A DNA stretch of 64,000 nt. It comes from Streptomyces sp. R21. GTDB lineage: Bacteria > Actinomycetota > Actinomycetes > Streptomycetales > Streptomycetaceae. A model generated the notes under the pieces. It was not told the origin of the DNA, searched no databases, and worked only from the letters and a program-made list of their open reading frames with translations. Shown here one piece after another: positions 43,910 through 52,362 of this stretch; positions within the stretch are counted from its first letter, which is position 1, and every line of letters starts with the position of its first letter. The stretch spans positions 8,101,001 through 8,165,000 of the forward strand of contig NZ_CP163435.1 of NCBI RefSeq assembly GCF_041051975.1, given 5' to 3'. A program made the position numbers and the translations under genes.

Positions 43910-44012
43910 TGCCCACCCACCCCAGGGGCGGGGTGCAAGCGCCGGCCCGCACCACCCCTGGGTGCCAAAACCCGGTGGCGCCGAGCCGCGCTCACCCCGC
44001 AGGATGCGGTGC

Positions 44013-44966
44013 ATGATCTCGTCCGCCCCGCCGGCCACAGGCGTCCGTACGGCTTGGGAAGCCCTCCCCGAGACGGTGCGCGACGCCGTCGAGGAGTTGA
44101 TCGGCGCGCCGGTCGAGGAGGCGGTCACGCAGGTGGGCGGGTTCTCGCCCGGCGTCGCGGCGAGGGTGCGGACAAGGACCGGCGGCCGGGCCTTCGTGAA
44201 GGCGGTGAGCGCCGAGACGAACCCCGTGAGCCCGGGGATACACCGCGCGGAGGCGGCCATCGCCGGCGCGCTGCCCGCGGCCGTCCCCGCTCCCCGCCTC
44301 CTCGGTACGTACGACGACGGCACCTGGGTCGCCCTGGTCTTCGAGGACGTCGACGGACGGCAACCCCATGTCCCTTGGCGGGAGGGCGAATTGGGGCTCG
44401 TGCTCGGCGCCGTGGAGCAACTCGGGCGCGCGCTCACCCCGTCCCCGGTGGCCGCCCCGCCCGTCGCGGAAGCCCTCGCGGACGACCTCGCCGGCTGGCA
44501 GCGGCTGATCGACGCGGGTGATGACGGGGAAGGGCTCGATCCGTGGGTCGCGGGCCGGCTGCGCGAGCTGGCCGAACTGGCCGCCCCGTGGGCCCGATTC
44601 GCGAGCGGTGACACCCTCGCCCACGCCGACCTGCGCGCGGACAACCTGCTGCTCACGAAGGACGGCAGGGTCGTGTTCGTCGACTGGCCGCACGCCGTGC
44701 GGGCCGCGCCCTGGTTCGACCTGCTGGGGATGCTCCCGTGCGTGCGGGCGCAGGGCGGGCCGGATCCCGAAGAGGTGTTCACCACCCACCCGTTGGGCCG
44801 GGACGCGGACCCGGACGGCGTCACCGCCACGCTGGCGGCCCTCACCGGGTACTTCGTCGGGCAGTCCCGGCAGCCCGCGCCGCCGGGACTGCCCACCCTG
44901 CGCCCCTTCCAGCGCGCCCAGGGCGACGCCGCCGTGGAATGGCTCAGGAAGAGGCTGGGGCAGTAG
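44013..44966 (+). CDS. Aminoglycoside phosphotransferase-fold kinase
   Basis: A 317-residue kinase-like protein. The catalytic loop is LAHADLRADNLLL (HxDxxxxN) and the metal-binding Asp follows in VVFVDWPHA; the GFSPGVAARV segment is the glycine-rich nucleotide loop. It belongs to the APH/choline-kinase family; the substrate is unknown and resistance should not be assumed. ATG at 44013 follows AGGA; ATG 44004 is possible. Its end overlaps the convergent amidotransferase by 23 bases. Confidence 0.85.
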   Translation: MISSAPPATGVRTAWEALPETVRDAVEELIGAPVEEAVTQVGGFSPGVAARVRTRTGGRAFVKAVSAETNPVSPGIHRAEAAIAGALPAAVPAPRLLGTYDDGTWVALVFEDVDGRQPHVPWREGELGLVLGAVEQLGRALTPSPVAAPPVAEALADDLAGWQRLIDAGDDGEGLDPWVAGRLRELAELAAPWARFASGDTLAHADLRADNLLLTKDGRVVFVDWPHAVRAAPWFDLLGMLPCVRAQGGPDPEEVFTTHPLGRDADPDGVTATLAALTGYFVGQSRQPAPPGLPTLRPFQRAQGDAAVEWLRKRLGQ

Positions 44967-45636
44967 CGGCTCGGACCAGCGCCCGCATGACGCGGTCGTC
45001 CTCGCCCATCTCCGGGTGCCATTGCACGCCCAGCACCCAGGCAGGGCCTGGGAGTTCGATCGCCTCGACCGTGCCGTCGGTCGCGTGCGCCGATGGCAGC
45101 AGGTCCTTGCCGAGGCGGTCCGCCGCCTGGTGGTGGTAGGTGGGGACGGACGTCGTCTCCGGTACGGCATCGGCGTAGAGCGTGCCGGGTACGGGCGTCA
45201 CCTCGTGGTGGCCGAAGACGCCGACGTCCTTCACGTGTCCCTCGATGTGCTGGACGAGCGTGCCGCCCAGTGCGACGTTCAGGAGCTGCATGCCGCGGCA
45301 GACGCCCAGGAGCGGGGTTCTGGACGCCAACGCCGCCTCGATGAGCGCCAGTTCCCAGGTGTCCCGTTCGGTGGCCGGAGGGCCGGTGTGCGGGGAGCGC
45401 TCGGCGCCGTAGCGGGCCGGGTCGACGTCGGGGCCGCCCGCGATCACCAGACCGTCGAGCCGGGCCACGGCCGCGGCGGCGTTCGACGGGTCGTCCGGCG
45501 GGAGCATCACGGCGAGGCCGCCGGCTTGTTGGACGAGCCGCGGATAACCGGCAGGCAACAGCGCGGCCTCCAGGTCCCACACGCCCCAGCGTGCCCCGGC
45601 CAGATATGTACTCACACCGATCAGCGGTCTGCCCAC
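44944..45636 (-). CDS. Class I glutamine amidotransferase-like gamma-glutamyl hydrolase (PuuD-like)
   Basis: A 230-residue hydrolase of the gamma-glutamyl-GABA/ gamma-glutamyl hydrolase family. The nucleophile elbow LLGVCRGMQLLN provides Cys, and GVQWHPE supplies His and Glu. GTG follows GGAGG. Next to a glutamylating ligase, it probably cleaves the gamma-glutamyl bond at the end of the amine pathway and recovers glutamate. Confidence 0.9.
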   Translation of the reverse strand: MGRPLIGVSTYLAGARWGVWDLEAALLPAGYPRLVQQAGGLAVMLPPDDPSNAAAAVARLDGLVIAGGPDVDPARYGAERSPHTGPPATERDTWELALIEAALASRTPLLGVCRGMQLLNVALGGTLVQHIEGHVKDVGVFGHHEVTPVPGTLYADAVPETTSVPTYHHQAADRLGKDLLPSAHATDGTVEAIELPGPAWVLGVQWHPEMGEDDRVMRALVRAATAPASS

Positions 45637-45695
45637 GCCGCCCTCCTCGCACCTAATGGGTCGTACTCAAACCTTTGTGGGGTGATGCCGTTCCG

Positions 45696-46430
45696 CTACG
45701 CCAGGAACCCCCGCAGCAGTGCCGCCGTCCCCGCACAGTGCTCGCGCATCATCTCCCGCGCCCCGTCCGCGTCCCCGTCGAGCACCGCCTCGACCAGGGC
45801 TATGTGCTGGCGCTGCGAGTGTTCGAGGTTGCGCACCAGCAGGGGGATGCAGTCGAGGAGGTCGTTGACCGTGGCGCGTACGGCCGCGTACTGGGCCGTG
45901 AGGGACGGGGAGCCGCACAGCTCCGCGAGGGTGAGGTGGAGCATGGTGTCCAGGCGGCGGTAGTCGGCGAGCGGCGCGTCGTGCGTGCGGGCGAGCGCCT
46001 CGCGCAGCCGGTCCGCCTGGTCGTCGGTGAGCCCGTGCGCGGCACAGAGGCCGGCCGCGCCCACCTCCAGGACCTCCCGGAAGCGCAGTACGTCCTCGAT
46101 GTCGACGGCGGAGACCCGGCGGCGCAGCTCGTCCTCGCCGGGGGTCTCGGTCCGCACCCGCACGAACGTCCCGCCGTACCGGCCGCGCCGCGACTCGACC
46201 AGGCCCTGGTCCTGGAGCACCTTCAGCACCTCGCGCAGCGTGACCCGGCTGATGCCGAGCCGTTCCGCCAGCTCCCGCTCGGCGGGCAGCCGTTCGCCGC
46301 CGGCCACCAGGCCGAGCCGGACGACCTGGAGGATCTGCTCCAGCGCCTCCTCGAATCCGTTGCCCGCCCGCACCGGCCGCAGGACCGGAGTCAACTCGTC
46401 GTGCGATCCCTCTGGATCCGTCAGTGACAT
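45696..46430 (-). CDS. GntR/FadR-family regulator
   Basis: A 244-residue regulator: winged helix at about residues 20-90 (LPAERELAERLGISRVTLREVLKVLQDQGLVESRRGRYGGTFV) and an FCD-type helical effector domain (about 110-235; FREVLEVGAAGLCAAHG). It is divergent from the glnA4-like gene with a 77-base gap and probably controls that cluster. ATG at 46430; ATG 46469 would overlap the promoter. Confidence 0.9.
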   Translation of the reverse strand: MSLTDPEGSHDELTPVLRPVRAGNGFEEALEQILQVVRLGLVAGGERLPAERELAERLGISRVTLREVLKVLQDQGLVESRRGRYGGTFVRVRTETPGEDELRRRVSAVDIEDVLRFREVLEVGAAGLCAAHGLTDDQADRLREALARTHDAPLADYRRLDTMLHLTLAELCGSPSLTAQYAAVRATVNDLLDCIPLLVRNLEHSQRQHIALVEAVLDGDADGAREMMREHCAGTAALLRGFLA

Positions 46431-46507
46431 CTGGCCGTGCCCCCTTCCCAAGCAATGGTTCGCAGACATACCTTATAGCTTCCGGCTGACCGAAGGAGGC
46501 CCTTCCC

Positions 46508-47872
46508 GTGGCAGACCGCACACCCCCGCTCAGTGTCGAGGAGCTGCACGCCCTCGTCGCGGGCGGCGAGATCGACACGGTCGTCCTGGCGTTCCCCGAC
46601 ATGCAGGGACGGCTCCAGGGCAAGCGGTTCGCCGCCCGCTTCTTCCTCGACGAGGTCCTGGAGCACGGCACGGAGGGCTGCAACTACCTCCTCGCCGTCG
46701 ACACCGACATGAACACCGTCGAGGGCTACGCGATGTCCTCGTGGGAGCGGGGATACGGCGACTTCGCCATGCATCCCGATCTCAGCACGCTGCGCCGGGT
46801 GCCGTGGAACGAGGGCACGGCCCTGTTGATCGCCGATCTGGCGTGGAACGACGGGTCGCCCGTGGTGGCCGCGCCCCGGCAGATCCTGCGCCGCCAGCTC
46901 GACCGCCTCGCCGAGTACGGCTTCACCGCCCAGGTCGGCACCGAGCTGGAGTTCATCGTCTTCAAGGACACCTACGAGCAGGCCTGGGACGCCGGTTACC
47001 AGGGGCTCACCCCGGCCAACCAGTACAACATCGACTACTCGGTGCTCGGGACGGGCCGGATCGAGCCGCTGCTGCGCCGGATCAGGAACGAGATGGAGGC
47101 CGCGGGTCTGGTCGTCGAGTCCGCCAAGGGCGAGTGCAACCCCGGCCAGCACGAGATCGCCTTCAAGTACACCGAGGCGCTGCGCACCTGCGACCAGCAC
47201 GCCGTCTACAAGACAGGCGCCAAGGAGATCGCCTCGCAGGAGGGCGTCTCGCTCACCTTCATGGCGAAGTACAACGAGCGTGAGGGCAACTCCTGTCACA
47301 TCCACCTCTCGCTCGCCGACAAGAACGGCTCGAATGTCATGGCGGGGGAGGGGCCCGGTGGCATGTCCGACGTCATGCGGCACTTCCTCGCCGGACAGCT
47401 CGCCGCGCTCCGCGACTTCTCGCTCCTCTACGCGCCCAACATCAACTCCTACAAGCGCTTCCAGCCGGGCTCCTTCGCCCCGACCGCCGTCGCCTGGGGC
47501 TACGACAACCGCACCTGCGCGCTGCGGGTGGTGGGTCATGGGCGCTCGATGCGGTTCGAGAACCGGCTGCCGGGCGGCGACGTCAACCCGCACCTCGCCG
47601 TCGCGGGGCTCGTCGCGGCCGGTCTGTACGGCGTCGAGCAGAAGCTGGAGCTTCCCGAGGCCTGCGCGGGAAACGCGTACACCGGCGAGTACGAGCACGT
47701 GCCCACCACTCTGCGCGAGGCCGCCGAGCTGTGGGAGAACAGCCCCATCGCCAAGGCCGCCTTCGGTGACGAGGTGGTCGCGCACTACCTCAACATGGCG
47801 CGCGTCGAGCTCGGCGCCTTCGACGCCGCGGTGACCGACTGGGAGCTGCGCCGCTCCTTCGAACGCCTCTGA
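46508..47872 (+). CDS. glnA4: Glutamine synthetase-like gamma-glutamyl-amine ligase (GlnA4 type)
   Basis: A 454-residue member of the glutamine synthetase superfamily. GTELEFIVF, NPGQHEIAFKYTEAL, EGNSCHIHLSL and RFENRLPGGDVNPHLA mark the metal and nucleotide sites. The adenylylation loop of housekeeping GlnA is not evident. With ALDH, SDR and gamma-glutamyl hydrolase neighbours, the arrangement matches the S. coelicolor GlnA4 region, whose product glutamylates ethanolamine. Substrate here is inferred from context. GTG follows GAAGGAGG. Confidence 0.88.
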   Translation: MADRTPPLSVEELHALVAGGEIDTVVLAFPDMQGRLQGKRFAARFFLDEVLEHGTEGCNYLLAVDTDMNTVEGYAMSSWERGYGDFAMHPDLSTLRRVPWNEGTALLIADLAWNDGSPVVAAPRQILRRQLDRLAEYGFTAQVGTELEFIVFKDTYEQAWDAGYQGLTPANQYNIDYSVLGTGRIEPLLRRIRNEMEAAGLVVESAKGECNPGQHEIAFKYTEALRTCDQHAVYKTGAKEIASQEGVSLTFMAKYNEREGNSCHIHLSLADKNGSNVMAGEGPGGMSDVMRHFLAGQLAALRDFSLLYAPNINSYKRFQPGSFAPTAVAWGYDNRTCALRVVGHGRSMRFENRLPGGDVNPHLAVAGLVAAGLYGVEQKLELPEACAGNAYTGEYEHVPTTLREAAELWENSPIAKAAFGDEVVAHYLNMARVELGAFDAAVTDWELRRSFERL

Positions 47873-47887
47873 TCCGGACGAACGCCT

Positions 47888-49297
47888 GTGATCCGAACGC
47901 CCGTGAAAGGTCCTTTCTTGTCGTACGAGCATGAGCTCCGGGTTCTCAACCCGGCGACCGAGGAGGTCGTCGCCACCGTCCCGGCCGCGACCGCGCAGGA
48001 CGTCGACGCCGCCGTCGTACGGGCCGCGAAGGCGCAGACCGGGTGGGCCGCGCTGGCGCCCGGCGAGCGCGCCCGGCTGCTGCGCCGCTTCGCCGGCGCC
48101 GTCGACGACCACCTGGAGGAACTCGCAGGGCTGGAGGTCCGCGAGGCCGGGCACGTCATCGGCAACGCCCGCTGGGAGGCGGGCAACGTCCGCGATCTGC
48201 TCGACTACGCGGCCGGGGGAGTGGAGCGGCTGACCGGCCGCCAGATCCCGGTCCCCGGCGGGCTCGACGTGACGATCCTCGAACCGCTGGGCGTCGTCGG
48301 TGTCATCGCGCCCTGGAACTTCCCGATGCCGATCGCGGCCTGGGGCGCCGCCCCCGCGCTCGCGGCGGGCAACGCGGTGATCCTCAAGCCCGCCGAGACG
48401 ACGCCGCTGACGGCACTGCGCCTCGCCGAACTCGCCCTGGAGGCAGGCCTTCCCGAGCACCTCTTCCAGGTGCTGCCGGGGCACGGCCCCGTCGCGGGCA
48501 ACGCGCTCGTCGAGCACCCCGGCGTCGCGAAGATCGTCTTCACCGGGTCAACGGCCGTGGGCAAACAGGTGTTGGCCAAGGGGTCGGCGCTGCTCAAGCC
48601 CGTCACCCTCGAACTCGGCGGCAAGAGCCCCAACATCGTCTTCGCCGACGCCGACATCGAGGCGGCCGCCGCGGCCGCCCCCATGTCCTTCCTCGACAAC
48701 TCCGGCCAGGACTGCTGCGCCCGCACCCGCATCCTCGTCCAGCGCTCGGTGTACGACCGCTTCCTCGAACTCCTCGCCCCGGCGGTCGAGTCCGTCACCG
48801 TCGGCGACCCCGCCGACGAGGGGACGGCGATGGGCCCGCTGATCTCCCGGACCCAGGTGGAGCGCGTCCGCTCGTACGTCCCCGACGACCTCCCCGGTGT
48901 CCGCGGCAAGGCCCCCGAAGGCCCCGGCTTCTGGTTCCCGCCCACCGTCCTGACCGGAATCGAGCCGCACGCGCGCGTGGCCGTCGAGGAGGTCTTCGGC
49001 CCGGTCGCCGTCCTGCTCCCCTTCGAGGACGAGGCCGACGCGATCCGCCTCGCCAACGCCACCGAGTACGGTCTGTCCGGCTCCATCTGGACCCGCGACG
49101 TGGGCCGCGCGCTCCGCGTCTCCCAGGCGGTCCGGGCGGGCAACCTGTCCGTCAACTCCCACTCCAGCGTCCGCTACTGGACCCCCTTCGGCGGCTTCAA
49201 GCAGTCGGGCCTCGGCCGTGAACTCGGCCCCGACGCCCTCGCCGCCTTCACCGAGACCAAGAACGTCTTCATCAGCACGGAGGGCCCCGCACTGTGA
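47888..49297 (+). CDS. Aldehyde dehydrogenase
   Basis: A 469-residue NAD(P)-dependent aldehyde dehydrogenase. PWNFP binds the nucleotide, VTLELGGKSPNIV provides the catalytic Glu, and NSGQDCCARTRI carries the catalytic Cys. It probably oxidises the gamma-glutamyl aldehyde formed after amine oxidation or alcohol oxidation. Start GTG 47888, or TTG 47918 preceded by AAAGG; the first ten residues look non-conserved, so the shorter form is possible. GTGA overlap with the SDR gene. Confidence 0.9.
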   Translation: MIRTPVKGPFLSYEHELRVLNPATEEVVATVPAATAQDVDAAVVRAAKAQTGWAALAPGERARLLRRFAGAVDDHLEELAGLEVREAGHVIGNARWEAGNVRDLLDYAAGGVERLTGRQIPVPGGLDVTILEPLGVVGVIAPWNFPMPIAAWGAAPALAAGNAVILKPAETTPLTALRLAELALEAGLPEHLFQVLPGHGPVAGNALVEHPGVAKIVFTGSTAVGKQVLAKGSALLKPVTLELGGKSPNIVFADADIEAAAAAAPMSFLDNSGQDCCARTRILVQRSVYDRFLELLAPAVESVTVGDPADEGTAMGPLISRTQVERVRSYVPDDLPGVRGKAPEGPGFWFPPTVLTGIEPHARVAVEEVFGPVAVLLPFEDEADAIRLANATEYGLSGSIWTRDVGRALRVSQAVRAGNLSVNSHSSVRYWTPFGGFKQSGLGRELGPDALAAFTETKNVFISTEGPAL

Positions 49298-50085
49298 CCC
49301 CACAGACCTCAGAGACCATCTGCCGCCGCCTCGTCGGCCGCACCGCCGTCATCACCGGCGCCGGCAGCGGCATCGGCCGCGCCACCGCGCGCCGGCTCGC
49401 CTCCGAGGGCGCCCATGTCGTCTGCGGAGACGTCGACGAGACCCGCGGCAAGGCCGCCGCCGAGGAGATCGGCGGGATCTTCGTGAAGGTCGATGTCACC
49501 GACCCCGAACAGGTCGAGGCGCTCTTCAAGGCCGCCCACGACACCTACGGCTCGGTCGACATCGCCTTCAACAACGCAGGTATCTCGCCGCCGGACGACG
49601 ACTCCATCCTGGAGACCGGCCTGGACGCCTGGAAGCGCGTCCAGGAGGTCAACCTCACCTCCGTCTACCTGTGCTGCAAGGCCGCCATCCCCTACATGAG
49701 GCAGCAGGGCAAGGGCTCCATCATCAACACGGCGTCCTTCGTGGCCCGGATGGGCGCGGCGACCTCGCAGATCTCGTACACGGCCTCCAAGGGCGGTGTG
49801 CTGGCCATGTCCCGCGAACTGGGCATCCAGTTCGCCCGCGAGGGCATCCGCGTCAACGCCCTGTGCCCGGGCCCGGTCAACACCCCGCTCCTCCAGGAGC
49901 TGTTCGCCAAGGACCCGGAGCGGGCCGCGCGCCGACTGGTGCACATCCCGGTCGGCCGGTTCGCCGAGGCCGAGGAGATCGCCGCCGCGGTCGCCTTCCT
50001 CGCCAGCGACGACTCCTCCTTCGTGAACGCCACCGACTTCCTGGTGGACGGCGGCATCTCGGGCGCGTACGTCACGCCTCTGTAG
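49294..50085 (+). CDS. Short-chain dehydrogenase/reductase
   Basis: A 263-residue SDR. Nucleotide-binding TGAGSGIG (21-28), NNAG, and the active-site YTASK with upstream Ser (NTASF) are all present; the C-terminus ends VDGGISGAYV. In this operon it may oxidise the alcohol of a gamma-glutamylated amine such as gamma-glutamylethanolamide to the aldehyde used by the upstream ALDH. That role is inferred from position. Confidence 0.9.
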   Translation: MTPQTSETICRRLVGRTAVITGAGSGIGRATARRLASEGAHVVCGDVDETRGKAAAEEIGGIFVKVDVTDPEQVEALFKAAHDTYGSVDIAFNNAGISPPDDDSILETGLDAWKRVQEVNLTSVYLCCKAAIPYMRQQGKGSIINTASFVARMGAATSQISYTASKGGVLAMSRELGIQFAREGIRVNALCPGPVNTPLLQELFAKDPERAARRLVHIPVGRFAEAEEIAAAVAFLASDDSSFVNATDFLVDGGISGAYVTPL

Positions 50086-50110
50086 GCCTGCGGTATACGG
50101 TCCACATTTC

Positions 50111-51367
50111 ATGCGATACCGACACATCTTCGCGTGGACCCTGGTCGCGGCCGCCACTCTGGCGGCCGCGCCACCGACCGTCGTGGCCGCACCCCGCCGT
50201 ACCAACTGCCCGCAACTGTCCGGCAGTTGGTACGGCGACAACCGCGCCCACCTCCAGCAGGTCATCGACGAACGCGGCAGCTGCGCCGGACGCCCCGGCC
50301 ACCGCCCGGTCGCCGCCTTCGACTGGGACAACACGGTCGTCAAGAACGACGTCACCGACGCCACGATCTCCTGGGCCCTCAGGCACGACAGAATCCTGCG
50401 CCCGGCGAGCTGGAAGAACACCAGCAAGTGGCTCAGCGACGCGGCGGACACCGCCCTCACCAACGCCTGCGGCACCGGCGTACCCGTGGGCGCGCCCCTG
50501 CCGACCGCCACCAGCCCCCGCTGCACCGACGAGATCCTCGAGATCCGCGAGGCGGGCAGGACCATGAGCGGCGCCGCCGCCTTCGCCGGCACGTGGAACC
50601 ACCGGCGCACCGTCCCGCAGTACGCCTGGGTCCCCCAGCTCTTCGCCGGACACACCGTTGCCGAGCTCACCTCGTACGCCCGCAAGGCGCGCCGCGAGGC
50701 CCTCGCCGCGCCCATCGGCTCGACCCGCACTCTCGGCACCCACACCGTCCCGGCGTACGTCCGCTACTACGACCAGCAGCGTGACCTGATCCGTACGCTC
50801 CAACGGGCCGGATTCGACGTCTACATCGTCTCCGCGGGCTCCGAACCCGTCACCGAGGTGTGGTCGCGCGGCATCGGCGTCGACGCCCGCCACACCATCG
50901 CCATCCGGTCGGTACTCGACCGGCACGGGCGGATCACCCCCTGGAACCAGGGCTGCGGCGGCGTTCCGGCGACCCGGGGCGAGGCCATCCCGTACATCGA
51001 CGGCAAGCGCTGCTGGATCAACCAGGAGATCTACGGCGTCCACGGCGCCGCGGCCTGGCTGCGGCAGGACCGGCGCCACCGCACCGTCGTCGCGGGCGGC
51101 GACGCCGACACGGACGTCACGTTCGTCGGCGACGCCACCGGCGCCCACCTCGTCCTCAACCGCCACAAGGGCGAGGTCATGTGCCGGGCGTACGACGACG
51201 CCGACGGCCGCTGGCTGATCAACCCGATGTTCATCGATCCGCTGCCGCGGCAGGCCGACCCCTACCCGTGCTCGACGAGCGCGTACAACGAACCCGACGG
51301 GACGAAGGGGCCGGTGCTGCGCGAGGACGGCTCGGTCGTGCCCGACCACGAGGACACCGTGTACTGA
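50111..51367 (+). CDS. Secreted HAD-superfamily phosphatase-like protein
   Basis: A 418-residue protein with a signal peptide (MRYRHIFAWTLVAAATLAAAPPTVVAAP, cleavage near residue 27). HAD motif I is DWDNTV with Asp71 and Asp73; motif II is in YIVSAGSEP; motif IV is in AGGDADTDVTFVGDA. The arrangement recalls phosphoserine-phosphatase-like HADs. An exported member of this mostly cytosolic family may be a phosphate scavenger. Several extra Cys residues could form disulfides. Confidence 0.85.
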   Translation: MRYRHIFAWTLVAAATLAAAPPTVVAAPRRTNCPQLSGSWYGDNRAHLQQVIDERGSCAGRPGHRPVAAFDWDNTVVKNDVTDATISWALRHDRILRPASWKNTSKWLSDAADTALTNACGTGVPVGAPLPTATSPRCTDEILEIREAGRTMSGAAAFAGTWNHRRTVPQYAWVPQLFAGHTVAELTSYARKARREALAAPIGSTRTLGTHTVPAYVRYYDQQRDLIRTLQRAGFDVYIVSAGSEPVTEVWSRGIGVDARHTIAIRSVLDRHGRITPWNQGCGGVPATRGEAIPYIDGKRCWINQEIYGVHGAAAWLRQDRRHRTVVAGGDADTDVTFVGDATGAHLVLNRHKGEVMCRAYDDADGRWLINPMFIDPLPRQADPYPCSTSAYNEPDGTKGPVLREDGSVVPDHEDTVY

Positions 51368-51410
51368 TCCGCCGTGTACCGGGCTCGGGGGCACGTCCTA
51401 GAGTGCCGGG

Positions 51411-52340
51411 ATGAGCATGACGCCTCCGCCCGGCTGGTACCGCGACCCGTCGTACCCCCTCGTCGAGCGCTGGTGGGACGGGACCATGTGGACCGATCAC
51501 CGGCGCCAGCCCGAGGCCTCCGCCGACGTGCCCCCAGCGCCCCTGGTGCAGCCGGAGCCCGCCGCCGGCGGCGGTGGCCGTGCCAAGGCCGTCGCGCTGA
51601 CCGCCGCCGGTGCGGTCCTGGTCGCCTCCATCGTCACGGGCGCCGTCGTCCTCGGCAGGGACGGCGACGACGACGCGCAGGCGAAGACCACGCCGGCCAC
51701 GTCGACCGCGGCGTCCCCGACGCCCACCGAGTCCGACACCGAGGCGTCGCCGTCGGCGGACGAGGACCCGACCGTCGTCGTGGACCAGCTCAACGGCATC
51801 ACACTGCCGGTGATCGACGGCTGGGCCAAGCCCAAGTACGTCGCCGAGGACGACGTCGTCCTGGTCACCCCGGACTCGTACGACTGCCCGGGCGGGTCAG
51901 GCCTCTGCTGGCACGGCCGGGTCATCTCGCGCACCGCCACGTCGACCGACGAGAAGTCCCCGCGCGCCCTCGCCGAGCACGACATCGACGACGCCGCGAA
52001 GGACGCGTACGACCGCGACACCCTCGGCGGCCGGCCCTACGACGGCATCGACTCCCACGAGCAGGTGAAGGCGGGCTCCGTCGCGGTCGCCGGCCGTGCC
52101 GGGTACTTCGTGCGCTGGCGGGTCAGGACCGGTGCGGGGCCCGGGGGGTACGTCGAGTCGCTGGCGTTCCCCGCCAGCACCGGCACCGAGTCGCTCGTCA
52201 TCGTCCGCCTCGCCTTCGACGCGGGCGAGGACGGGCCGCCGGTCACCGACATGGACCGGATCACCGAGGGGATCCGGCCGGTCGGCGGCGCGGGCGCGGA
52301 CACGGGAGGCGTGGGCAGCAGCATCGGCCCGTCGGACTGA
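51411..52340 (+). CDS. DUF2510 membrane-anchored protein
   Basis: A 309-residue protein. An N-terminal DUF2510 motif (PPGWYRDPSYPLVERWWDGTMWTDH, residues 6-30), a proline-rich linker, one membrane helix (about 60-82, AVALTAAGAVLVASIVTGAVVL), a Thr/Ser/Asp-rich spacer and an extracellular domain of about 200 residues with two Cys (DCPGGSGLCWHG). Function unknown. ATG 51411 or 51417. Confidence 0.75.
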   Translation: MSMTPPPGWYRDPSYPLVERWWDGTMWTDHRRQPEASADVPPAPLVQPEPAAGGGGRAKAVALTAAGAVLVASIVTGAVVLGRDGDDDAQAKTTPATSTAASPTPTESDTEASPSADEDPTVVVDQLNGITLPVIDGWAKPKYVAEDDVVLVTPDSYDCPGGSGLCWHGRVISRTATSTDEKSPRALAEHDIDDAAKDAYDRDTLGGRPYDGIDSHEQVKAGSVAVAGRAGYFVRWRVRTGAGPGGYVESLAFPASTGTESLVIVRLAFDAGEDGPPVTDMDRITEGIRPVGGAGADTGGVGSSIGPSD

Positions 52341-52362
52341 GGCCGTCCTCGCGCACCGGTGG

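Larger units (their letters stand above)
43567..44012. other. Gene-free, highly structured intergenic region
   Basis: 446 bases with no convincing coding frame. It holds a 30-bp imperfect inverted repeat (43592-43710), GGGTGGGC (43811-43818) with its complement (43911-43918), and a 13-bp stem (43872-43909). Codon-like frames here are repetitive Gly/Arg/Pro sequence. It may contain one or more dispersed intergenic elements. Confidence 0.7.

Noticed and set aside
46421..48517. A 698-codon leftward frame opposite glnA4 and the aldehyde dehydrogenase
   Set aside because: Both opposite genes have full catalytic motifs; this frame has none and crosses two genes and their gap.
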